A stretch of DNA of 64,000 bases, taken from positions 124,001-188,000 of the forward strand of contig NZ_RAQH01000005.1 in the NCBI RefSeq assembly GCF_003610695.1, written 5' to 3'. Source of the stretch: Epilithonimonas arachidiradicis (lineage in GTDB: Bacteria > Bacteroidota > Bacteroidia > Flavobacteriales > Weeksellaceae). Below are positions 1 through 6,911 of the stretch, one piece after another. Position 1 is the first letter of the stretch. Each line of letters opens with the position of its first letter. A program made the position numbers and the translations under genes. The notes below the pieces were generated by a model. It worked only from the letters and a program-made list of their open reading frames with translations. It was not told the origin of the DNA and ran no database searches.

Positions 1-402
1 AATTTTACCCGAACCTTTTTCCAGTCTGTCTTTGATAAACAATTTGCTAAGAATAATGACTGCAACGATATTAAGGTTAATCAGATCTATCTCACGGTGG
101 ATATCTGTATCCTGAAATTTCCCGTATAACCCTTGACCTGCATCATTGACCAAAATCTCCGGACTAATCCCGTTCAACGTTAGATCTGCGTAAAGAGAAT
201 ATACATCGTCTGCCTGGAAAAGATTCTTAGCCATAGATATCACATCTACACCATATTCTCTGAATTCTTTTTCTTTCCTGTACAACTCATCATGATTCCT
301 TGAAACAATGACAAGATTATAGCCGTCTTGTGCAAGAAGCTTGGCAAGTTCATAGCCAATACCACTCGTAGCACCTGTTACTAAGGCATATTTACTTTTC
401 AT
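1..402 (-). CDS. Short-chain dehydrogenase/reductase, N-terminal part (cut by window edge)
   Basis: The first 134 codons of an SDR-family NAD(P)-dependent oxidoreductase; the gene continues beyond base 1. The start ATG is at 402. The N-terminus carries the Rossmann dinucleotide motif TGATSGIG (TGxxxGxG class), and about 80 residues later there is an NDAG motif, the SDR NNAG equivalent. The catalytic YxxxK lies outside the window, so activity and substrate cannot be judged. Twelve bases separate it from the CinA-like gene upstream on the same strand, so the two are probably co-transcribed. The family is clear; the substrate is unknown. Confidence 0.85.
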   Translation of the reverse strand, partial: MKSKYALVTGATSGIGYELAKLLAQDGYNLVIVSRNHDELYRKEKEFREYGVDVISMAKNLFQADDVYSLYADLTLNGISPEILVNDAGQGLYGKFQDTDIHREIDLINLNIVAVIILSKLFIKDRLEKGSGKI

Positions 403-414
403 TTTTGTTAATTT

Positions 415-921
415 TTAGATATTAATATGTTCATGATTCCTTTTGACTTCGCATCTGAGACAACCCAGTATGTACTCCATAAAATAGCTCTGAGCATCCA
501 GAGCTTTGGTCATTGGATGCAGCTCAATACGATCACTCCGGATAACAGTTCCGCGGTAAGCGATACAGTAATAAGCAAAAATCTCGTCTCCCGATTCCTC
601 AACAGGCGTTGCATAACCCGTTGTCGCCAAGGACCATTCGGTATCGAATAATAAGGCTACATTTTGCGCCATTGCTTCGCTGATAGGCCTTGATACACAG
701 TTGACCACCTTGGCTTCATCATAATCAATATTAAGATGTTTTACTTTTTGTTCAATAGTATAAGCTGTGATCCCGCCTTTATAAAATTCTTCCGCACTCG
801 GCATCTGTGAAAATGCCAACTGTAGAAAGCCGGAAGTGACACTCTCTGCAATAGAAATGGACTCTTTTCTATCTCTCAGGTAATAGCTGATCTTGTCCAA
901 TAATATTTTTGGAAATTCCAT
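415..921 (-). CDS. CinA C-terminal domain protein (PncC-like nicotinamide-nucleotide amidase family)
   Basis: A 168-residue protein made only of the CinA C-terminal domain, the usual length for stand-alone PncC-type proteins. It has the family signature SIAESVTSG near residue 22 (AESxTxG, with the nucleophilic serine), the YT-x-x-QK-x-x-L segment near residue 54, and a TTGYA motif near residue 100. Characterised relatives deamidate nicotinamide mononucleotide to nicotinate mononucleotide in NAD recycling; that activity is inferred from the family. It is cytoplasmic, with no signal peptide. It precedes an SDR gene by 12 bases, suggesting a two-gene operon. Confidence 0.75.
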   Translation of the reverse strand: MEFPKILLDKISYYLRDRKESISIAESVTSGFLQLAFSQMPSAEEFYKGGITAYTIEQKVKHLNIDYDEAKVVNCVSRPISEAMAQNVALLFDTEWSLATTGYATPVEESGDEIFAYYCIAYRGTVIRSDRIELHPMTKALDAQSYFMEYILGCLRCEVKRNHEHINI

Positions 922-992
922 AATTTTTGACTTTAAATGTTATTGGATAAAAGAACCTCTGATTGTGGCAAATCAAACTTGTTGCCAGATTA

Positions 993-1298
993 TTATCCCA
1001 AATTAGAAACGGTGAGGTATTTTTCGAAATAATGAAAATCCTCATTCGTAGAAATCAGAAGATAGAACATTATTTCACCGGGTTCCTCTACCCCAATGCT
1101 TTCGAAGCGATCAAACCTTGCAATAAAGGCATGGATATCTTTCGGTTTTTTATCCTTCAGAATAACGAATAGCAAAAAAAGATTATCCTCAATTTTTTTA
1201 GAATATATTATTGAGCCTTGTTCAAATTTTCGACTTTTGTTACTGATCTTCACAAAGTCATTTTCGAGCAAAATCGTCGTTATTTTTTCAACATCCAT
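993..1298 (-). CDS. Small protein of unknown function (101 aa)
   Basis: I do not recognise this 101-residue protein. It has no signal peptide or membrane segment and is rich in lysine, phenylalanine and isoleucine, with an alternating pattern suggesting a small alpha/beta fold. It ends 71 bases upstream of the CinA-like gene on the same strand. Upstream is a decayed copy of the promoter and first codons of the KGG-repeat gene (1360-1556), so its transcription may start at that promoter near 1505. The opposite strand over this stretch also holds open frames, so coding status rests on the sensible composition and intact length. Confidence 0.55.
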   Translation of the reverse strand: MDVEKITTILLENDFVKISNKSRKFEQGSIIYSKKIEDNLFLLFVILKDKKPKDIHAFIARFDRFESIGVEEPGEIMFYLLISTNEDFHYFEKYLTVSNLG

Positions 1299-1359
1299 AA
1301 TCGATATCTTATCGGATTAGCAATACAGTTTCTTAAAATGATCGCAACTGGAGATAAGC

Positions 1360-1428
1360 TTATTCAAAAATGAAATGGTAGTTAGAATTACTCGTGAAAC
1401 TCCTTCGAATTGAATTCTTGATGTTCAT
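1360..1428 (-). pseudogene. Decayed copy of the 5' end of the KGG-repeat gene
   Basis: A 22-codon frame whose start (MNIKNS) matches the start of the acidic KGG-repeat protein encoded at 4954-5994 (MNTRNS). Upstream sequence is shared as well: bases 1438-1460 are identical to 6005-6027, followed by a hairpin, a CAAAGCTA box and an FNR-like site in the same order and spacing as at 6032-6134. After about 15 codons it diverges and stops. It looks like the remnant left by an old duplication, with the promoter part better conserved than the coding part. Confidence 0.55.
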
Positions 1429-1463
1429 AATGTTGACTTTTTATATTAATATTTAGTGATTAT

Positions 1464-1490
1464 TGCAGATCGTTTGGTGATCAATCTGCA
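1464..1490 (-). promoter_or_regulatory. Leader hairpin shared in shape with the KGG gene leader
   Basis: TGCAGAT (1464-1470) pairs with ATCTGCA (1484-1490) around a 13-base loop, just upstream of the conserved AT-rich block before the decayed KGG start. The KGG gene has a hairpin at the same place made of different bases (6032-6064). That is the pattern expected if structure rather than sequence was kept. Confidence 0.45.
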
Positions 1491-1510
1491 GTTTTTGTGA
1501 TGTGATAACT

Positions 1511-1556
1511 CAAAGCTAAGCAATGTCATCACTATCTGGATATGATCTGAATCATA
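1511..1556 (-). promoter_or_regulatory. Class-II-like promoter: FNR-like site plus -7 box
   Basis: TATGATCTGAATCATA at 1541-1556 contains a perfect TGAT-N4-ATCA core. CAAAGCTA at 1511-1518 reads TAGCTTTG on the minus strand and matches the Bacteroidota -7 consensus TAnnTTTG. The gap of 22 bases places the site centre near -41, the position of a class II activator. It points at the decayed KGG start and then the 101-aa gene. It also lies 161 bases upstream of the Crp/Fnr gene at 1717, on the other strand. Confidence 0.6.
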
Positions 1557-1716
1557 ATGCTATTAAAAAAATAAGAGCGTACTTTAATAAAATCAATTTT
1601 CCAGATTATTCATATAGCGATCTAAATGGAGATTTAAATATTCACTTTAGATTTCTAAGCGGGAACAATTGGATAACCGATGTGTTCTGATACTTATTTA
1701 ATTAAAAATCGATTCT

Positions 1717-2313
1717 ATGTTAATTTCAAAAGACCTGCTGTTATCCTACGGCGCAAAAATTGAGCATCACGATGCAGGTGACATCATTTTCCGAGAAGGA
1801 GATATCCCAAAGTTTTATTATCAGATCATTTCCGGAAGAATCAAGCTCAATCATTATAACGAAGATGGCAAAGAATTGATTCTGGCTATTTTACATGCTG
1901 GTCTCAGCGTTTGTGAACTGTTACTTTTCATTGATAAAACTTACCCTGTGAATGCTATTGTTTTTGAAGCCTGCATAATTATTAAGCTTCATAAGGCACA
2001 ATTTAAGAAGCTCTTGGACGACCATCCCAAAATATCGAGAGACATCAATGCTTTCTTATCAGAAAGACTTTATTACAAATTTATAATGCTGGAGAACAAT
2101 TCATCATTACATCCCGATGTCAGATTAAAAGGCGTATTTGATTACCATAAAAGCTTCTGTCCGGATCAAAATCCTTTTTCTTTTGAGATTCCGTTAACCC
2201 GGCAGCAATTAGCATCATTGACAGGTTTGCGCGTAGAAACTGTTATCCGGACGATAAAAAAGCTTGAGAAACAAGGTGAAGTCAGGATCATCCAGGGGAA
2301 AATCTTTTATTAA
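1717..2313 (+). CDS. Crp/Fnr family transcriptional regulator (FNR-like recognition helix)
   Basis: A 198-residue regulator with an N-terminal cyclic-nucleotide-binding-like beta-barrel (about residues 18-115), a dimer helix, and a C-terminal winged helix-turn-helix (about 155-195). The recognition helix reads LRVETVIRTI, close to FNR (VETISR), whose Glu and Arg read TGAT half-sites. The ligand pocket lacks the RSA phosphate-binding arginine of CRP (YPVNA instead), and the FNR iron-sulfur cysteine set is absent, so the signal is unknown and is probably neither cAMP nor an Fe-S cluster. It is convergent with a close paralogue ending 14 bases away. It is a candidate reader of the TATGAT-N4-ATCATA sites found here. 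Confidence 0.9.
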   Translation: MLISKDLLLSYGAKIEHHDAGDIIFREGDIPKFYYQIISGRIKLNHYNEDGKELILAILHAGLSVCELLLFIDKTYPVNAIVFEACIIIKLHKAQFKKLLDDHPKISRDINAFLSERLYYKFIMLENNSSLHPDVRLKGVFDYHKSFCPDQNPFSFEIPLTRQQLASLTGLRVETVIRTIKKLEKQGEVRIIQGKIFY

Positions 2314-2326
2314 TGATAAATGAATA

Positions 2327-2923
2327 TTAATACAAAATCTTGCGGTTACGGATTTTTACGATATTTTCTTTTTCCATGAGTTTTAAGGTTCTAATGGTTG
2401 TCTCGACCCGCAACCCGGTGAGACTTGCCATCTGTTGTCTGGTCAACGGGATCTGAAAAGAGAAAGGCGTCATATCGGTTTCGAAACTTTTGAGATAATC
2501 CATGAGAGCTTTCAGTTTTGTTGCCGGATTTTGAGTAGAAAAAATCTGTCCCATCACAAATTTAAAATACATAGAATCCGATAGACTTTGTATGAGGTCC
2601 ATACGTGTTTCCGGGTATTTTTCTAGCATCAGAAGAAACTTGGACCTGGATAAAATCAGGATTCTACAAGGCGATAAAGCAATGGCATTAGCAGGATATG
2701 GCTTGTTCATAAAAAGCAAAAATTCCCCGATACTCTGTCCTTTTGTCAAGATACTCTGTATCATCTCTTTTCCGTCTTCATTATAATTATTAAGCTTTAC
2801 ATCGCCTTCTATAATCTGATAATAATAAAGAGGAGTTCCACCTTCTGAAAAAATAACATCTCCGATATTATACTCCTTAACTTTTGCGCCTAACGATTTT
2901 ATAATAAATTCTTCTATAACCAT
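2327..2923 (-). CDS. Crp/Fnr family transcriptional regulator (FNR-like recognition helix)
   Basis: A 198-residue paralogue of the regulator at 1717-2313, identical in length and architecture: a cNMP-like domain, then a winged helix-turn-helix with LRVETTIRTL as recognition helix. The segment YYYQIIEGDVKLNNYNEDGKE closely matches its neighbour, so the pair arose by duplication, apparently followed by inversion. No CRP-type cAMP arginine or FNR-type cysteine cluster is present. A FNR-like site with a matching -7 box at 3180-3224 faces this gene, giving a leader of about 250 bases and suggesting auto- or cross-regulation within the family. Confidence 0.9.
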   Translation of the reverse strand: MVIEEFIIKSLGAKVKEYNIGDVIFSEGGTPLYYYQIIEGDVKLNNYNEDGKEMIQSILTKGQSIGEFLLFMNKPYPANAIALSPCRILILSRSKFLLMLEKYPETRMDLIQSLSDSMYFKFVMGQIFSTQNPATKLKALMDYLKSFETDMTPFSFQIPLTRQQMASLTGLRVETTIRTLKLMEKENIVKIRNRKILY

Positions 2924-3341
2924 ATTTACAGTAACTCTCTTATGATTTTAAAAGTTTTTACCCTTCAAAAATCACTTTTAATCGATCCTTATTCCTGATG
3001 AATTTCCACTCGGCTCATATCCAATTCACGCATCAATTCACACTTAAAACTTATACGTTTTGAGTAATAAATGACAGTGATTAAAATTGTAATTAATGAA
3101 TGTTGAAGATTAGCCCTCAACCAAAGTAAAACTTCTGTAAAAAAACAAAGATTTCATAGTCTATTTTTAATATTGACCTCAAAATTATACAGAACTTCGA
3201 TACGACTTTATGACCTGAGTCATATTGAAATGATTAATATAAAATAAAGGAATATTTCCCGTATCAAATTTGTAAGAAAAGTCAAAAGTAATGAAACTTG
3301 ATAATAATAAACTGTTTTGCTTTAAAATGTGATAATAATGA
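2924..3341. other. Intergenic region with long leader of the Crp/Fnr gene
   Basis: The gap holds the FNR-like promoter at 3180-3224 pointing left and then about 250 AT-rich bases of leader before the ATG at 2923. Only a 15-codon frame (ATG near 3158, minus strand, MKSLFFYRS) was found in the leader, and it may be meaningless. Bases 3225-3341 are downstream of the cyanophycinase stop and show nothing else. Confidence 0.4.
3180..3224 (-). promoter_or_regulatory. Class-II-like promoter: FNR-like site plus -7 box
   Basis: TATGACCTGAGTCATA at 3209-3224 is followed, 21 bases nearer the gene, by CAAAATTA (3180-3187), which reads TAATTTTG on the minus strand and fits TAnnTTTG. The spacing matches the other members of this site family in the window. 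It faces the Crp/Fnr gene starting at 2923. Confidence 0.6.
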
Positions 3342-4175
3342 TTATAGATTTTCAGAAACATCAATCTCACCCGTTTCCAAATTGATCTTACAATCTTCTG
3401 TCAAAATATCAATCACAAGATTCTCCGCATAAACCGGGCAACCTTTTTTAACCGTTTCAACATTGGTTTGTTTGATATGTTTGGAATTGATGATAATTAC
3501 CATTCCCGAACCTTTACAAGTAGCGACTTTACCCTGTTCAATCACCAAAGAAGTATCTTCTCCCAGGCCAATCCCTAAAAGTTCGGGATGCAAAATCGCA
3601 GCATGAGCCAACCTTCCGAAACGACCACGATGAACAAAATGTGTATCAATAATGCAATTCAGAAAACCGAGACCTTTATCCAGTTTCAGATCGTAACCGA
3701 CAATCGCTTCTCCATTAATCGCATCAGCAATCATAACCGATGACATGCACATTGCTCCAGCGCTCGTACCGGCAATTGTGAAATCTTTTTCAAATAAATA
3801 TCTTTTATGGATCCGTTCAATAATTTCAGAATTTCTGAAAACATCACATATTTTTGACTGATCACCACCCGAGAAGAATATCGTTTTGGCATCCTCAATT
3901 CTTTGTAAGCTTTCTTTATTGGTTTTTCCGGTGATGTAGAGAAATCCAAAGTTACTGTATCCTAGCCCTTTAAAAGTATCCGTATATGTTTTTTCCATAT
4001 CATCCGGATCAGACGTAGCCGTTGTAATGACCTCGATGCGGTCATCTTTGGATTCTGCAATCAGTTTAAGTATTTCCTTTGATATAAAACCTTGATTAAC
4101 ATCTTCCATTTCAGAATCGGTTTCGCTTTTGTCCTCTTTGCCGCCAATAATTATTAATCTGCCTTTTGGTGTCAT
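3342..4175 (-). CDS. Cyanophycinase-like serine peptidase (family S51)
   Basis: A 277-residue cytoplasmic protein of the cyanophycinase/peptidase E superfamily. It opens with GRLIIIGG, has FFSGGDQ near residue 103, and the nucleophile elbow GTSAGAMCMS near residue 137, where Ser is the nucleophile. A DTHFVHRGRFGRL segment near 180 supplies the family's substrate-binding basic residues, and GLGED follows. Characterised members hydrolyse cyanophycin (multi-L-arginyl-poly-aspartate) to beta-Asp-Arg dipeptides or cleave Asp-X dipeptides. No cyanophycin synthetase is visible here, so the substrate may be imported polymer or beta-aspartyl peptides. It stands behind the terminator at 4216-4243, so it is probably transcribed separately from the DUF892 gene. 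Confidence 0.85.
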   Translation of the reverse strand: MTPKGRLIIIGGKEDKSETDSEMEDVNQGFISKEILKLIAESKDDRIEVITTATSDPDDMEKTYTDTFKGLGYSNFGFLYITGKTNKESLQRIEDAKTIFFSGGDQSKICDVFRNSEIIERIHKRYLFEKDFTIAGTSAGAMCMSSVMIADAINGEAIVGYDLKLDKGLGFLNCIIDTHFVHRGRFGRLAHAAILHPELLGIGLGEDTSLVIEQGKVATCKGSGMVIIINSKHIKQTNVETVKKGCPVYAENLVIDILTEDCKINLETGEIDVSENL

Positions 4176-4215
4176 TTTTAATTGATTTTAATTCACAAAA
4201 TTTTTAGATATAAAA

Positions 4216-4243
4216 AGCCATACAAAAATGACTCTGTATGGCT
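4216..4243 (-). terminator. Intrinsic terminator after the DUF892 gene
   Basis: AGCCATACA (4216-4224) pairs with TGTATGGCT (4235-4243); reading the minus strand, the stem is followed by TTTTTATA. It lies 21 bases past the DUF892 stop and before the cyanophycinase start. Confidence 0.8.
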
Positions 4244-4263
4244 CAACATTGTAAAATTTAAAA

Positions 4264-4872
4264 TTAATCTTCCTGCTCCGCGTTGATATTGATAGAAGAC
4301 TCTGCAATATCTGTCAATAACAAATCGGTATCTTCTTCTTCCTGTAAAGTTCTTTCCAGGAGATCGGCAGCTTTGTCGTGTCCCATTGTAATTGCCAACT
4401 GAACAAGACCGCCATAAGTTGCGATCTCATAATGTTCCACTTTTTGTGCAGCGATAATCAGTCCTACATCCCGGGTCATAGATCCTTCTTCTGTAGATTT
4501 GATAATCTCTTCACCTTCTTTGATGATGCCTACAATAGCTTTGCATTCTTTTTTCTCCGGTTGTTCACCAATGAGCTTGAATACTTTTTCCAATCGGCTG
4601 ACGTGTTTTTTGGTTTGGAGCTGATGATCTTCAAAGGCATCTTTCAGTTCTTCGGTTGTAGCGGCTGCTTCCATCTTTTCCAAAGCGTCCACAATTGCAT
4701 TTTCTGCGTAATAGATATCTTTCAAAGCATCTACAAAAAGCTTGTGCAAAGGCGAATCTGCCATACTTTGATCTTTATCTTTGTACTGAGATTGTAAGGG
4801 TGTTTGCGTTAGATTTTCTACAATATCTTTTTTAACTGTAGAGCTTGTATTATTTTCTGTTTTGGTAGCCAT
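4264..4872 (-). CDS. DUF892 ferritin-like protein (YciE/YciF type)
   Basis: A 202-residue, mostly helical protein of the DUF892 family, which adopts a ferritin-like four-helix fold. A polar N-terminal tail (about 40 residues) precedes the domain, which begins LHKLFVDALKDIYYAENAIVDALEKM and carries the spaced Glu/His residues of the presumed metal site (AEN, HQLQTKKH, QKVEHYEIATYG, EEEDTD). The E. coli relatives YciE and YciF sit in the stress-induced yciGFE operon with the KGG protein YciG. Here the gene lies 81 bases downstream of a KGG-repeat gene, the same pairing. A strong hairpin at 4901-4926 separates them and could set relative expression. Confidence 0.85.
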   Translation of the reverse strand: MATKTENNTSSTVKKDIVENLTQTPLQSQYKDKDQSMADSPLHKLFVDALKDIYYAENAIVDALEKMEAAATTEELKDAFEDHQLQTKKHVSRLEKVFKLIGEQPEKKECKAIVGIIKEGEEIIKSTEEGSMTRDVGLIIAAQKVEHYEIATYGGLVQLAITMGHDKAADLLERTLQEEEDTDLLLTDIAESSININAEQED

Positions 4873-4900
4873 AATGATTTATTTTTAATAAGTTTAAAAA

Positions 4901-4926
4901 TGATTACCTCCCAAGAGAGGTAATCA
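4901..4926 (-). terminator. Intercistronic hairpin (attenuator or partial terminator)
   Basis: TGATTACCTC (4901-4910) pairs perfectly with GAGGTAATCA (4917-4926). On the minus strand the stem is followed by TTTTTAAAC. It lies between the KGG-repeat gene and the DUF892 gene, where it could end some transcripts or protect the 3' end of the first. Confidence 0.65.
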
Positions 4927-4953
4927 AGCCTATAATGAAGTGAAGATTAAAAA

Positions 4954-5994
4954 TTAAGAATTATTTCTTCTACCTCCGAAACCAGATCTGCCAGATCCTG
5001 ATCTTCCTGAGCCAGAAGATCGTCCACCACCGTGAGACGCTTCACCTCCCATTCTTGCGATTCGTGTACGTTCTGCTTTGCTCATAGATGCAAATCCTCT
5101 TCTGGATGTTCCGCTTCCAGAACCAGAGTTTCCGCCTGATCTTCCAGAATTGGATCCGGAGTTACCGCCTCGACCTGAATTGGAAGAACCAGAACCCGAT
5201 CTTCCTGAGCCGGAAGATCTGCCTCCACCGTGAGACGCTTCGCCACCCATTCTTGCGATTCTTGTACGTTCTGCTTTGCTCATAGACGCAAATCCTCTTC
5301 TGGACGTTCCGTTTCCTGACCCGGAGTTCCCGCCTGATCTTCCAGAACTGGATCTTCCTCGACCAGAGCCTGAGTTACCACCTCGACCTGAATTGGAAGA
5401 ACCAGAACCCGACCTTCCTGAGCCTGATGATCTGCCGCCACCGTGAGACGCTTCACCGCCCATTCTTGCAATTCTTGTACGTTCTGATTTACTCATAGAC
5501 GCAAATCCTCTTCTGGATGTTCCGCTTCCTGAACCGGAATTGCCGCCCCGTGAACCAGAGCGTGATCCACCTCTGGAACCTTGCGATCCGCCAGAACGTC
5601 CTCCACCGGATGTAAATCTTCCCTGGCTGTCACGCTGCTGATTGCCTCTTCCGCCTCGTGATCCGCCACGACCATCTTCGTCGTCGTCATCATCCTCATA
5701 TTCTTCATCATCATAATCTTCGTCGTCGTCATATTCCTCATCATCATAGTCTTCGTCGTCGTCATATTCCTCATCATCATAATCTTCTTCATCGTCACCA
5801 TCATAATTCGATATTTCGTAATCGTCATATTCGTCCTCATAGTCTGAGAAATCATCATCATAATCCTCATCTTCCGAGGCATCGTTGAAACCGTGGTCGT
5901 AACCTAGTTGATAAATTTCTTCGAAAACTGATCTTGCATCGTTTGAAGAATTGGACGAATTGTTTGAACGGCTGTTTGAATTTCTAGTGTTCAT
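4954..5994 (-). CDS. Acidic KGG-repeat stress protein (expanded YciG/GsiB-like)
   Basis: A 346-residue low-complexity protein. Residues 1-30 are Asn/Ser-rich with a short helix-like stretch. Residues 41-107 are almost pure Asp/Glu/Tyr, including three 11-residue tandem repeats (EDYDDEEYDDD type, residues 70-102). Residues 108-346 are Gly/Ser/Arg-rich and hold three nearly identical motifs RRGFASMSK-x-ERTRIARMGG (about residues 161, 232 and 298), the KGG or stress-induced repeat known from E. coli YciG and Bacillus GsiB. One half is therefore strongly acidic and the other strongly basic, probably disordered and possibly phase-separating or nucleic-acid-binding (inference). The downstream DUF892 gene recreates the yciGFE arrangement. 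It sits behind an FNR-like promoter at 6089-6134. Confidence 0.85.
   Translation of the reverse strand: MNTRNSNSRSNNSSNSSNDARSVFEEIYQLGYDHGFNDASEDEDYDDDFSDYEDEYDDYEISNYDGDDEEDYDDEEYDDDEDYDDEEYDDDEDYDDEEYEDDDDDEDGRGGSRGGRGNQQRDSQGRFTSGGGRSGGSQGSRGGSRSGSRGGNSGSGSGTSRRGFASMSKSERTRIARMGGEASHGGGRSSGSGRSGSGSSNSGRGGNSGSGRGRSSSGRSGGNSGSGNGTSRRGFASMSKAERTRIARMGGEASHGGGRSSGSGRSGSGSSNSGRGGNSGSNSGRSGGNSGSGSGTSRRGFASMSKAERTRIARMGGEASHGGGRSSGSGRSGSGRSGFGGRRNNS
5689..5787 (-). repeat. 33-base tandem repeat, three copies, inside the KGG gene
   Basis: Three consecutive 33-base units encode the 11-residue acidic repeat at residues 70-102 of the KGG protein. Near-identical codons suggest recent slippage, so copy number may vary between strains. 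Confidence 0.75.
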
Positions 5995-6031
5995 AACTTT
6001 GAATTTTTTATATTAATATTTAGTGATAAAA

Positions 6032-6064
6032 TTGCTGATCCGTGACTAGTATTTAGAACAGCAA
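6032..6064 (-). promoter_or_regulatory. Leader hairpin of the KGG gene
   Basis: TTGCTG-A-TC (6032-6040) pairs with GA-A-CAGCAA (6056-6064) with one opposed A-A. It lies in the 5' leader, upstream of the AT-rich block at 6005-6027. The duplicated leader at 1464-1490 keeps a hairpin at the same position with different stem bases. Confidence 0.5.
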
Positions 6065-6088
6065 CTTTGTTTGTGAAAAGTGGTAATC

Positions 6089-6134
6089 CAAAGCTAAACA
6101 CTATGACATTGGTCAGCATATGATTTGAGTCATA
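6089..6134 (-). promoter_or_regulatory. Class-II-like promoter of the KGG gene: FNR-like site plus -7 box
   Basis: TATGATTTGAGTCATA (6119-6134) lies 22 bases upstream of CAAAGCTA (6089-6096; TAGCTTTG on the minus strand, matching TAnnTTTG). The predicted transcript begins near 6085 and has a leader of about 90 bases containing the hairpin at 6032-6064. Confidence 0.65.
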
Positions 6135-6395
6135 TATGTTAGTTCTGTTTTAAATTTTTAAATTTTCAAAGGTTAATAATTAACTTACAACAATAGAATT
6201 AGTTATCTATAAATCAATTAATTAAATAAAAAATAAAAACCATTTAGATTTAAATTAATTAATCCAACATTTAACATAATAAATTTCATTTTTAACATTC
6301 CATTAAAAAATTTAATTTCATTTTCATTAAAAATATTATGTTAAATCAAAGGCATTATTCTTGTAAGTTTCACTTTATACTAAATCAATATTAAA

Positions 6396-6851
6396 ATGGA
6401 AAATCAAAAGACAATTGAAGTACTGAATGACCTTCTTCACATTACCAATGACAGGCTGGAAGGTTTTGAAAAAGTAGAAGGCAAAATATGGGAAATGAAT
6501 CACGATCTGCAGGACGATTATGAGCATATGACCTCCCAAACAAAAGTTTTCAAAAATGAGCTGATGAACCTGATTATCGAACGAGGCGGAAAACCGGATG
6601 ATTCTGCATCGGTAGCAGGAACGATTCACAGAGCGTGGATTGATATTAAAAATTCTGTCTTACTTAGTAGTCTGGAATCTTCTACCTTAGAAAATGTTTT
6701 GTTTGGTGAAAATGCTGCCATACAAGCATATCAGGAAGCACTTGATACTGGAGAATTAGATGAAGCAAGTAAAGAAGTAGTATCCGAACAATTGAAAAAA
6801 ATCAAAGATTCTTCCCACGAGTTCAAAGGAAAATTGGAACTTAAAAAATAA
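6396..6851 (+). CDS. DUF2383 (PA2169 family) four-helix-bundle protein
   Basis: A 151-residue all-helical protein matching the PA2169/DUF2383 family, which has a ferritin-like four-helix fold. Recognisable parts are the opening TIEVLNDLLHITNDRLEGFEKV, a central RGGKPDDSASVAGTIHRAWIDIK, and GENAAIQAYQEAL near residue 107 (family ExxxxxxY-type helix). The role is unknown; members are commonly stress-induced and co-occur with DUF892 proteins and catalases, as here. It is transcribed away from the KGG gene and ends in a strong terminator shared with the convergent alcohol dehydrogenase gene. The family call is firm; the function is open. Confidence 0.85.
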   Translation: MENQKTIEVLNDLLHITNDRLEGFEKVEGKIWEMNHDLQDDYEHMTSQTKVFKNELMNLIIERGGKPDDSASVAGTIHRAWIDIKNSVLLSSLESSTLENVLFGENAAIQAYQEALDTGELDEASKEVVSEQLKKIKDSSHEFKGKLELKK

Positions 6852-6868
6852 TAGAGATATCTCAATAA

Positions 6869-6899
6869 AAAACAGGAGACTTTTGAGGTCTCCTGTTTT
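6869..6899. terminator. Bidirectional terminator
   Basis: AAAACAGGAGAC (6869-6880) pairs perfectly with GTCTCCTGTTTT (6888-6899) over a 7-base loop, between two convergent genes, with A and T tracts on both sides. Confidence 0.9.
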
Positions 6900-6911
6900 A
6901 TTAGATGTAAA

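Larger units (their letters stand above)
1299..1716. other. Intergenic region with duplicated KGG promoter
   Basis: This 418-base gap holds the decayed KGG start, its leader hairpin and its FNR-like promoter, annotated separately. From 1557 to 1716 only AT-rich sequence was seen; no clear promoter for the rightward Crp/Fnr gene was identified. Confidence 0.5.
5995..6395. other. Intergenic region between KGG and DUF2383 genes
   Basis: The left part is the KGG leader and promoter (annotated). From 6135 to 6395 the sequence is extremely AT-rich (poly-A/T runs). It presumably contains the promoter of the rightward DUF2383 gene, but no unambiguous TTG/TAnnTTTG pair was chosen. Confidence 0.4.

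Noticed and set aside
2592-2786. Plus-strand frame inside the Crp/Fnr gene at 2327
   Set aside because: A shadow of a well-supported gene with no independent signal.
5030-5520. Regularly spaced near-identical blocks resembling a CRISPR array
   Set aside because: The blocks are the three in-frame KGG motifs of a protein; spacers are Gly/Ser codons and spacing is irregular.
5493-5888. Open frames opposite and beside the acidic block of the KGG gene, one Met-rich and one His-rich
   Set aside because: They are products of the GAT/GAA repeat read in other frames; composition is extreme and no start signal supports them.
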